Assembly: GCA_012295275.1 (NCBI GenBank)
Contig: CM022672.1
Span: 8,769,034-8,833,033 of the forward strand
Origin: Chrysomallon squamiferum
Taxonomy: Eukaryota; Mollusca; Gastropoda; Neomphalida; Peltospiridae
Direction: 5' to 3'
DNA length: 64,000 nt
This document shows positions 26,437 to 39,221 of this stretch, one piece after another. The notes beneath the pieces were generated by a model, which saw only the letters and a program-made list of their open reading frames with translations, had not been told where the DNA came from and did no database searches. The translations under genes and the position numbers were made by a program. Numbering within the stretch: position 1 is the stretch's first letter; every line of letters begins with the position of its first letter.

Positions 26437-29400
26437 TTACTGGCTGTCATTCAACAGAGCCAACTTCCTCTCAAGATCCTGTTGATTGAATTCATTTACA
26501 GCAAACGGAGCATTCTTCCACTTCTTGACATTGTCACGATTTCCCATGGAATCTTCAAGGATGAATGATTGAATCTTCACAATTGGGAACGCAGCATTTT
26601 TGTAGATGACTGATATACCCCAGTCAAAGCCACATTTCTTGCAGAACATTTTCGACTGCTTTTTCATATTATCCAATTGTAACTGGCTTTGGATGTGGTT
26701 TATACTCAACATGTTCATCAAAATCTTCACTAAGTACAGCATGATGTGATTTCTCTAGTGTTTTTATTTCACTTGACAAACAAGCAAATGCATTGCATCC
26801 AAAACATCTGAGTGCAAAATCATCTTCTCTCAGTTGTCTTCCTCTAAACATAAGTGCTTCCAAGCCTCGCTCTAGCTTGGCTTGCTTCTGTATCTTTTCT
26901 ATCTCCTGTTTCAACATTTCACCATTCTGTTCTACCTCACTTTGAAGCTTGACAATGGCTCGTTTCATGAGCAATTCACGTACAAGATTGAGCTCTTCTT
27001 TCTGTGCAGAACCCTTGTCAGGACTTGCTATAACAGCAAACTTGCTGTTTTCGGCCCGAGCTCGACCTGCACAAACACAAATTTTTCAAATCTGTATTGA
27101 ATGAAACATAGGAGTGAATTAACCAGTTTGTTTGCAAGGAAGACATTAAGTAACACTTGGAATATACATAAATTAAATTTGCCTCTACATAAACATGTCT
27201 GTGATGATGCTAAGACCAAGAAGGGAGGGAAAAAAACAGAAACAGGGTTTTTAGTTTTTAAACTTCAACCTGATAAAATATATAATTTTCACCCTGATTA
27301 AAAGAAACAAATTTATACCATTCATTTATTTTTAAAGGTCAACATTTTTCTATTACTTGAATAAACTTTGTTTCATGCAGGAATAGAATTAATGTTTAAT
27401 ACAATAGATCCTCATTTTAATGAATGAATTAAGTCAAAGAGGTGTCAAAAGTCAATTGATTACAAATGTTTATAAATAATAACACTACAATTTTAATATT
27501 AAATATGTAAAACTTGATTTAAAAAGTTAACAATCAGAAACAAGAGGTGTATCAGATGATTTTTGCTATCATGATGCTGTTAGCCAGACTATCTTCTGAA
27601 CAGCTTAGATGGATGAATATGTAAGATATAAGAAAGTGTTAATCAAAGTATACCTCGAGCTTGTACCATTGCAATTTCATTAGTGACATGATCATATCTT
27701 ATGACAAGGTTACAGGCACTAACATCCAAGCCTTCCTCTGCTACAGAAGTAGCTACAATCAGTTTGTGTTGTCCTTGACGAAAGTATTTCAACACATCAA
27801 TCTGACCTGTTTTTGTCATACCTGAAGTTAAAAATAATAATAACATTTAATGGATAATTCTTTATCAATACATTTTACCTTAAGGTTATGCATCTTTGAT
27901 CTTTATATAATTTTTCAACTTACCGCCTTTTTCGACAGATTAGTACTGACAAAACTATTTATGCATATAATTAAATTCTTCATTTGTATGGTAAAACCCC
28001 ATTCAGCACTATGAGAACAAATTGTAATGGTAAACACTATATCTTAATAACTTGTAAAGGTTTATAATTATGCTGCATAATCCATTGTACTTCTATCATA
28101 AACTTTAACCTAGGGGCCACAGCCTCAAAAAATTATATAAAAAATAATAGGTTATGGTTAAATGTTATGCATCTTTGATTTTTATATAATTTTTCAACTT
28201 GCCGCCTTTTTCGACAGATGACTGTCCTGTCATAAATCCTGGGTTAAGTTCCTTCAGTCCCGGGGTCTCCTTCATCCAGTTTTTTAAAGCAACCGCCAGA
28301 TTTTTTGTTTTCACAAACACCATTGCACGAGACTCAGGTTCGTCCTTGAATGCTTTCATAAGCATTGTTTGAAGACATTTTATCTTTGGATTGTCACTTT
28401 CAGGAATTGTACTAAGATACCTCAGGTAAGGTTTATTTTCTGTAAAAACAACCCACAATATTCCGTCTAAAAGTAAGTACTTTCATTTTACTGACAACAA
28501 TGTTCAAACCAGCCAAAAACATATTTAACGAAATAAAACATTTGGTGGGCTTACAACAATAATGATGTAACTTGTGAGACAATGAATATAATCTATCTTT
28601 AAAAAAAAAAAAAAATTAGTACTGACAAAATTCTTCATTTGTATGGTAGAACCCCATTGAACACTGAGAACAAATCACAATGGTAAACACTATATCTTAA
28701 TAACTTGTAAAGGTTTATAATTATGCTGCATAATCCATTGTACTTCTATCATAAACTTTAACCTAGGGGCCACAGCCAAAAAAAATGTATGAAAAATAAT
28801 AGGTTACAGTTAAAATATTACCTTTTTTGAATCTCACAGATATTTAATAGTTAAAAATAAACAAAACCTCTGAATTTAAATATAGTAACAGATGCTTTGT
28901 GTTTATTAATGCTTTTGTGGGTAACTATAAAGCGCCAACACAACTTTTTTTGTTCATTTACATGACTTTCATTTCAGAGAGTTCTGAATGTAAAACACAT
29001 GGAATAATTATAGTTACTTGAAATAAACAGTATCATTACAACAGATGATTAAAAATCTGCATACTTTCATAGTCTTCTTTCAGTTGTATCTCAGTTTCAG
29101 TCTCGCGACCTCTTTGATTCTGATGAAGTTCAGAAAATTTCTCATCAATATACTCCAAAGCACTTTTTGTAAGGCAATCTTCATTCAGAATTAATGCATC
29201 ATTGTACACCTGAAAATTAATATATGTACTGAAGTTTACTATAATATTTATGTTGATTCATACTTGTATAGTAATATCCTAGCTTATTTTTTAATTAATA
29301 TATATTGTTATGCCTTTGTCACATACTAAAACTGTGTATAGTTCCAGATTAAAACAGCTGGATTCCATGGACTTGAACACACTGGGGCCTAAATTTAATA

Positions 29401-30601
29401 CCATAATATCATTATCTTCTTTATCTGTTCGTTGAAAGTGGAATATCATGGAAATGTAAGCACTGATAAACAGAACAGTTTATAAATTTATTATAACAAG
29501 TTTATAAGATCCTCCTAGATTATCAAGTCCTGGTTTACACTGAATGTAAAAGTTTATTTACATTTTGACTTACATTGTGGTTTGAAAACAAGTCATGTAC
29601 ATCAGTTTGAGTGTATGGATATGTATGTCATGTAGGTGTAGAGTTTAAAAGTTCTTGAATCAGCTAAATGAAAATGCTTGAACTTGCCTCTAAATATATG
29701 CGACAAGAAACAAGAATCCTCTGCATCTTCTGATCATCAAGTTTAGCAATTTCTCTTCTAAGGGAGCTTATCCATTGAGAGTACTGCTCACAGGCATGCT
29801 GAGCTGGGGGAGTCAGTATCGAACTGAGTTTTTGTGGCATCTCAGTATTTTCATGAACTAACATTTAAAAAATAAAAATAAATAAATGAATAAATAAATT
29901 AGTTATTTATAGGAAGTTATCTTGCTGATTGTGTTCTGAATATAATGGCTACAGTTAAATGATTTGTTTTAAGAAAAAATAACAAGACGAGTAAAAATGA
30001 TTTGAAAAATCATCTCGGTGTTGTTAGAGAAAATACAACTGTGAATCTACCTTGATCTTGTCACTGTTCCAACTGTCAAAAGATAAAATGGTACCATTTC
30101 GGATGTCAACATAAAATGGCAGTATTCAAATGTCAACTGATAAAATAGTCAAATATCAATTGATGAAATGGCAGTGTTCAAATTCAGCTGATAAAACAGT
30201 TAAATGTCAACAGATAAAATGGCAGCATTTCAGATGACAACAGATAAAATGTCAGTATTCAAAAGTCAACAGACAAAAGAGCAGTCAAATGTGAACAGAT
30301 AAATTGGCAGTATTCATATGTCAAGAGATAAAACAGCAGTATTCAAATGTCAAATATAAATTGCCATATTTAAATGTCATTAAGTGAAACTGCAACAGTC
30401 AAATATTTTGTCACAAGTCAGATAATTAACAGATATATATATTTTTCCAAACATAAATAACAAAGTAGTTTAAGAATGTTCTATTTTAAAGTTTTTTCAG
30501 AAAATTCAGGAATCTGATAATATTCAAATTTTTTGGAAAACACCAGTTCTTTGATTATCATTCTAATTTTGATTTGATTTTGACTATTTTATAGTTGAAT
30601 A

Positions 30602-30648
<47 letters not shown>

Positions 30649-33600
30649 ATTATTTAAATGATATTATTTAAATTTACCATATTTCTGTAACATGGATTCA
30701 ATTGGCTGCATCAATTTAGTGACAATATGTTTCTGAAATTGGTCATCACTACGTCGATTTACCGTCTTGATATCTGAAATATATTAAAAATACTGAATGT
30801 GATAAAATGACACACTTTTGAATAAATATTTAGTCTGAAAGTTCAGTAAAGAACTTAGTTAAGAAAATAAAATAAAATAAAATGTTTAAATCTTTTGTTT
30901 TTGCTTATTTTTATCTGTTTTTTGACAAATTTCAATATATATTTTCTTAGTATTTAATTACTTTTGTTTGTTTGATTCTTTATTTCTTTATTTTTAATTA
31001 ATTCTTGTTTTTTATTTCATTCTTTCTTTTTTCTTTTTATTCTTTTCTTTTTTTCTTTCTTTTCTTTATTTTATATTTGCAAGTTTCTTCATATCCTTAC
31101 CTACAGATGTCATTTTAGAAAAATGAGCCAAGTTTTCTTCATTTTTCTTCACAGTGACAATAAATTCAGAATCCAGGTTTGCACACAGGTTCTTAATATG
31201 CTTCACGGCTCCATCAAGTGTATTGGCCTTACCTACACCAACTGATGCAGTCAGACCTATTATCTACAAAATGAAAGAGTTGACATATTTTAATAATTAC
31301 ATTGTTAGGGGCCAGTTATATATTTTTTACAGAAAATCCTCTTCTATGATACTGAATGAGGAAAATATTTATCACAACATAATAATGTTTCTCTTATTAG
31401 CATGGGTTCTTTTTTCTTTCTTTCTTTTTATTTCTTTTTAATTTAAAATGAAAAAAACAACAAAAAAACACACAAAAAAAAAAAAAAAAAAACTTTAATA
31501 CAGATTTTGATAAGTCAGTTGTGGGAAACCATTTATTAAAAAAATATATGTTATTACCAATGTTTCCTAAAAGGCTTAATAGTTTTGAAGGGTTTTTTAA
31601 TTTTAATTTGATTTTTTTGGTTTTGCATTGCAATTATTATTATTAATGGTAGTAGTAGTAGTAGTTTTTTTTTTTTTTTTTTTTTTTTTGAATTTGTTAT
31701 TCTTGCTGTTGTTGTGGTTTTTGCTCTTTTTAAAATATTATTTCATTTCATTTCCATTTTCATTTTTATGTCATTTTTAAATATTAAATTATATTAAATT
31801 ATTTTATTTTATTTTATTTTATTTGTGAGAAAATCTGAAGACACAACTGTATTTAGAAGAATTGTGATACTTTTTTTTTTTTTTTCATATGAATTTTAGG
31901 TTTTCAGCCAAAAAAATACAGGAATTTACACTTGGGGTAGCGTTTTAGTATGATGTTATTTCCACTTCTTAAAGAAGTCAACTAAAGAACAGTTACTGAA
32001 AACAGCTTACGTTTACATACAAACAAAACACTACTTGCACATTTCTTAATGACTCCCCAGAGAAAAATGCTTAATTTAAAGTGTGGTGGTATGAATAAAT
32101 AGTCTAATAAAATTCTGTTTATACTTCCAAGTTATTATTTTTGTTGTCTTGGGTAGCCTATCAAAGAATGAAAATATAAAAATACTTTTACAAAATATTA
32201 GAAGCCACCTTTTATTTCTTCAAAGTTGGAGGTGTAATGTCATATTATATACACTGTCAACTGATAACAGTTTATCTTCTAACAAACAAAGCATAAACTT
32301 GGTTCATTGTACATGAGAAATGGCAGAATAAGATGGTTTTAAACTTTATTCTTTTGATGTTATACTTCATTATTAATTCATGTAAGACAACAACAACAAG
32401 AAAGCCAATAAAACAAAACTTGTAAAGACTCAGAATATAATTTAGATTAATTCTTATCACATAATCTCTGAAAAATTGAAACAACAAATTATAATTAAAA
32501 TAAAATGTCCGATTTCATAATTTGATGCTATGATTCCTGACATAGCACTGTTAAATTTTAAATATATAAATTTTAAGATGATTTCTTAAGATATTACTGT
32601 AATTACAATGCAAAAGGAATAAATTAATATTTTCAATCTTTACCTGAGGAAGTCGGACTTGCTCTGAATTTTCTCCAAATTTTAGATCCATGTATGCAGA
32701 CATGATTTCATTGAATGGGTGTCTGGCTTTGGTATGATGACATTCATCAAACACCAACATTGACACAGCTGTCAGACTTTCAATCTCCTTTTCTCGAAGA
32801 GCATCAACCAGAATCTGTGCAGTCAGAAAAAGTATTCTGTTTCTGGAACATAATATAACTTTAAAAAATTAACAAGAATGAAATTTAAATATTAAAAAAA
32901 ATTAAAACCCTAAACATCACCTTTAAAAATTAACTAATAACTCAGTTAAAGGATACTGGGTAGAACTGGAAAGAGGGGATATTTGTTTGTTACTATTTTC
33001 ATTTCTTTTCTTTTTCTTTAAAAAAAAAAAAAAAAAGTAATATTTATCCCTCAGAAATAATTTTTAAAATGTCCAAAATTTGTTTTTTAAACTGTCAGTT
33101 TTGTCATAATAAATAATAATGAATAAATTGCTTAAGTGGAACTTAGCATTTTAATGAGTTCCTTTCTTGTGGTTTCCCTAAGAAAGCAATAAATATCTCA
33201 ATGAATCCAAAATTTTCATAAAACTGAGTAAATTTATACTGATCAAGTAAACCTCTAAGTGGAACATTGGTGTATTAATAAGCACCTTTCTTAGGTTTCC
33301 TGAGAAATCAAAATTTTCAGAAATGTTTTTTTCATTTAAATAATGATGAATGAGTAGATTTATACCGGTCAAGTAAATCTTTAAGTGGAACTTTGTTTGT
33401 ATCCTGTGTTTCACCACTGATCAGAACCATTGGCCAGTCAGGGTCCATGTACTCTTTGCATGAATCGTGCTGCTGCTTTGCTAGAGCAACTTGGTTTACC
33501 AGAAATATTATCTTCCTTACTCCTACACCTCTTTTCTTCAAATGTTCCTGTTTTCAGAAAGGATAAGATGTTACTGTTTTCACCCCACTTTATGTATCTG

Positions 33601-34189
33601 TATGTGTGTTTGTTTTCTTTATTTTGTAGGGTTCTTGTGTGTTTGTGTATGTGTGTGTGTGGCTGCTTAAAATATAGTTATTGTGACATCAAAAATAATT
33701 GTTTAACAGAATTTTGTTTTACTTCCAAGTTATTGTTTTATTCTTTTGTGTCACTTATCATAGTTTGAAGTTCACCATTTTACCTTTTCACAAGTGGAGT
33801 CATGACATGATTAATTATTTAGTGGACTGACAGCTCTATTACCTCTGACAAAACTAAAATAAAATTTGGAACAATTTGCTTTGCTTTTTACATCACACAT
33901 TCAGGTATTTTTTTAATTGTATCCTTTATTATGATTGGAAGTTAAAAACAAATAAAACACAACTTAGAAGTTTGAAGAATATATTTAAACCATCACAAAG
34001 GTACATTTTAATTGGCCTACACCCTTTTCTACCTGCATAATCTTGGCAGCAACTATGGTCTTGCCACTGCCTGTTGGTGCAACAATGATGGTATTTTTCC
34101 CAGAAAGAGCCAGGGTAGTCAGTTCCTCTTGGTATGGACGAAGTTTCAGGATTTTTGCTGGAGCACCATTGTTAGAAGCTTGAGACATG

Positions 34190-34222
<33 letters not shown>

Positions 34223-37200
34223 ACATCAACATCATCATCATCATCTTGTTCTGCATTATTTTCTTCATCACTGGCACATTCACCAGCAGTGGAGTCTGAA
34301 TTTGGTACAAGATTTAAATCACCTAACCAAGAAAAAAGAATAGCAATAGGAAAATATAATTCGGTTGTTTAGAACAATTTTTTTTATTTTCTTTGGAACA
34401 ACATTTGTTATATGGAATAATAACTCCAATAAACTACATCATTTCATCTCTGAAATGTGCCAAAGTCCACGTAGTAAAGTTATAAAAATCAGTAGCAAAC
34501 CAAACAGTAATTGCATACTTTTTGGTAACATTCTTTTTGCCAGATCCTGTTTATTCACATAAACAGCAGATCTCATAATAACAATGTAAAAATTCTAACA
34601 GTGCTAGGAACAGATGATACCTAGACACTATAGAGAACTGGTATAAAATGTCATACAATATACCAGAGACACTGTTTTAGTTCAGTATTTGATGGAAAGT
34701 ATAGGGGAAGTCAAAATTGTAACAGTTATCAGGAGCAGATGAAGGTAATGCCAATGAGATATTCCTGATGCAATAAATAATGAAAAAAATAAATAAATAA
34801 ATAAATCAAGTAAAATAATAAATGACATGAAATAAAAAAACAAATTACAATATTAAAAAATCTGATTATCAGTTCTTTTTGTTGTAATGATCAAACTGTG
34901 AAAAACTATTTAAAAAAGAAATTTCCACAACTGTATCCAAAGATACCAAGGTTAGTTGATCTGGGACATCAACAATTCTCAGGCAGGCTGGCCTTGACTG
35001 CTGCAGCTGTCACTAAAGGTGTGCAAGAAGTTACAATATCTCACCTGTCATTTTATCCTTCAGTTTTGTCTCCTGGTGATCTTCCTCAGAACTGAGCATG
35101 TTGATATTACTGCTTTCTATTTCATCATCTTTAGCTTTTAAGCAACACGTTTCTTCTGCATCTGTTTGCATCAGTGCCGGTTCTGATGCAGCAAAGTTTT
35201 TTTCTGAACAATAGGCTTCTCCAGACACTGGATTAAAAAAACATATTTAGTTTTTACACTTCAGAAAAATTAATAATTACTTTTCCACTGAAATTAATTT
35301 TAATTTTATTTTTTTTATTATTATTTTTTTTAACTTATATTAAAGTTTTAATTTGTAAATTTTTTTTTTTTTTTTTTTTTTTTAAATTCTGTTAACTGAA
35401 TTTTTGCATTGTTCTAAAGAATATTTTAGCTGCTCTAAACAAGTATCTTTTTATTATGATGTTTATTTTTTTTTTTTATTTGTTGTTGTTTTGTTGCTGT
35501 TGTTTGTTTTGGGGGTTTTTTTTGCTCTAAGGGTTAATTAAAAATGTATACATTATGGATGCTAGTTTCCTCTGGGGGAAATTTAATAACGAATTACCTT
35601 TTATTAAAAAGAGAAGATAACAAAATAATTGATTATTTAAATAGCTCATTATTTTTTGTAGAAAAAAATAAGATTCCATTGTTTGAAACATCTTTAAAAT
35701 TTCCCATTCTTTGAAATCTTTAAGTAACACATTTTTCAAACATTAAAATGTATGTCTGGTGAGATCACGAAACAATTTAAATATGTTTTGAATACTTCCA
35801 AATTACGTTTTATTTATTTTCTATTTCAAATCTACATTAATAATAAAGTAGAATAACCAAAAACACAGTTTTAAAATATCTGGGAGTGTCCATATTTCTC
35901 TGGTCATGACAACATTGTGTGCTAGGTGGATGTGGAAGGATTTTCTAATGCCAGTCTGCCATGATGTCATGACTCCAGCTGTAAAGGGGTAAGATAGCAA
36001 GAGAGCAATGTCATGTGATTTTTAGACACTGTTTATTTATTGTTATCAGACATGATAGCTTGTCAAAAACAATAAAATAATAACTTGGAAGTATAAACAG
36101 AATTTTATTAGACTATTTATTCACACAACCACACTTTAAATGAAGCATTTTGCTCTAGAAGTCATTAAGAAATGTGAAGGAAAACTGTTTTGTTTGTATG
36201 TAAATTTAAGCTGCTTTCAGTTACTGTATTCTTTAGTTGACTTTTTTAAGAAAATCATCTTTTTAAAATGGCCAAAGTCGTTATAGTTTATCTTTCTTTT
36301 TAATTTGTTGAGTGAATTCACTATATGATGGTGTACCATTCAGGCACACATGTGATTTATATTTGACAAAAGTATTTCTTCAACATTTCCACAGGAAATG
36401 CATAATGACCCACATAAGATACTTTTTATTAAAATAACTTACCTTGCAGGGTGTTTGCTTCCATTGTAGTTTTGTCCATTGTTTGTTCTTCATTGGCATA
36501 CCCAGAGCATGAAGGCATTTCTTTTTCAAAACAGAAATAAAAAATTATTTTTGTAAGTGCATAAGCATTCATAAATATCAAAGCTCATAATTAAAACTAA
36601 ACTGAAAATATTTGAAATCTGGGTATGTTTGTGTGTAGGTGTGTTTATTGTATTTATTTATTTATTATTTTGCTTTTGTTATTGTTGTTATTATTTTAAA
36701 AATGAATATTGTTTACCAAATCAATAAATAGTAATTACTTTCATTTTGTATTTTTTAGCAAGTAAACAAGGAATATACATTGACACAGATAATATTTTTA
36801 GCAAGAATCTGTGAACAGAAAAACCAAATTATAAAAATCTGAATTAAATTAAAAAGGGACACACTAATTTATGTTGAAATTTCATAACAGTTTGAAATAA
36901 TAATAAATAAAATTACTAAAACACGCTTTACAGTAGATCTAAATTAAATTACCATACATATACATTTTTAAGAATTAAGGGAATTTGTTCTCACTAAGAC
37001 AAGTTAAAAAAATAATTTATAAAATCTACAATTAATAGTCATATAAATTAACACAGAAATATTTTATTAGCATATCCTCAGTTGGCTTTTTAATTTATTT
37101 TTAATTTATTATTATTTATTTTTAATTTACTATTATTTATTTTTATTTTATTTATAATTTTGAAACTTAAATTCTTACAATAAAAATGAAAATGTGTATC

Positions 37201-37343
37201 TTCAAATGCTTTCGGTTTTATTATGAAGAGTATATATAATATATGTTCTTAATTTATGATAAAAACAAAATAACAAAATAAATCAGTAATTTATGGCAAA
37301 CACATCTAAGATCTTTATTTAACATACATACACACACACATAG

Positions 37344-37395
<52 letters not shown>

Positions 37396-38996
37396 ATGTA
37401 TTTGTGCGTGTATATTGATTGACAGAGAAAACATTTGGGAACTGTTTGTGGCTGACAACTCAGTTGCTTCTTATCATTAGCAGATCTTACATCTGCTAAC
37501 AGTGATGTTTACCTTCTGTTACCCCATTCATTTTGGCTGTGGCTTGTACTTCTGTTTGAAAAAAATAATAAAAATAATTACACACATATACAAGTACACA
37601 TATGCACATATTCATTCTCTGTTTTTAATAAATATATCAGTTCTAGTCATGGTTTCTCTCTGTTTGCAAAATAAAATAAAATCACAAATGAATGCATAAA
37701 ACAAATATTGTTCTTGTTAAATGTTTATTTGTGTCTCAGGTAAATGAATAACTGAAAACCAAATCTGACTAAAGAAAACTGATAAAGGATTAATATTTAA
37801 ATTGAATATTTTCACAGATATCTAAAATAGATAGTAGTTCTTACAAATTCCTGTTACTTCATGAAATGAAAATAATAACATTTCTTGTAATTCCAAATTC
37901 ATGAAAGAGAAATTATTACAAATTGGGTAATTACAAAGATACAACATAATGTCTGCTATGTAAAAGTGACAGTTAAAAATAACAAACAACAAAAGTGTTT
38001 GAATGATAAAACAAACTTAGTAGATGACCATCTCTATTGATACTTACTTTCAACAAAGTCTGGGTCAATCATTCTGGCTACTTCTGTCCGGTTTAAGTCA
38101 ATTAGGACCCTGAGAAAATCTTCATACCATCCTATTTTCTTTTTCCAGATGTGATCCAGTAAATAAATAGAAGCTCTAATATCACCATGGTTTTGTGCAA
38201 TCTGAAATATTTCTTCTTCCTCAACAGCAGATAAAATGTCTTTCCCTTTGAATGCATCACAAAGTTCTCTAGCATCAATATTCTGTTCTATATTTTTTTG
38301 AAAAAGTTCTATAATTTTCCTTTTCGCGTCATGATTTTCATAACCAATATCCCCTTCAAGCAGCTTCAGTACATGCTCGTATCCTTAAAATAAATAATGT
38401 GATATTACTAAAATTAGTTTTAATAATTAAAGAAATCTCAAACAGATATGTAAATAATGAATAGAATACAAACACTAACTAAAATGAGGCACTTATTGTA
38501 TATATCTTTTAAAATTTACTGAGTTACTCTTGTGAACGAATGTTTTAAATTAAAATTTATTAAGAAGAACAACATTTTACAAAACACAAAAAAGAAAGGA
38601 AGAAATTCGAGAAAAAAATGGAATATAATTAGTAATGCCACATATACTGTTATTCTGCTGTACTGGTGTCAGTCATACAGCTGATATTTGTTGTGAACCA
38701 TAGAAATAATAAAGAAAGAAAATTTAAGTAATACCTTCCTCAGTTAATGCTTTTTGAAACTGTTTCCATCGACCTGGTTCATCAGATTTCTCTAAAATCT
38801 CTAAAAATAATTCTCCAGCTTCTTGGTACTTTCCATCCCTGTCTAACTTGTTAATTCTTGCACGTTTTTCTTCAATAAATTGAATACATCAATCAGTCAA
38901 TGAATCAATCAATAAATCAGTGCTGATACCTCAGCATTTTAATATTAACCTGTCCCCTGACAAATACTTTTTGACAAGAAATGAAGTATTTTTTTA

Positions 38997-39032
<36 letters not shown>

Positions 39033-39167
39033 GATACAGGGAAACAGTCTGTTGGAAAACTAACATATGTAGTGCATTGGTTTGAACTGGAAACAGCACA
39101 AATGGATGACTGCTGAAGATTGATCTTAATCCACATCCTGTTCCCTACTATTCTCTAAGATCAGAGC

Positions 39168-39221
<54 letters not shown>

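Noticed and set aside
26650-26700. Programmed ribosomal frameshift as the explanation of the receptor frame break
   Set aside because: No slippery heptamer or obvious stimulatory structure, and RIG-I homologues are not known to use recoding; an indel or assembly error is simpler.
34012-34372. Plus-strand frames with Ile or Ser runs
   Set aside because: Antisense reading of the poly-aspartate tract in receptor exon 7.
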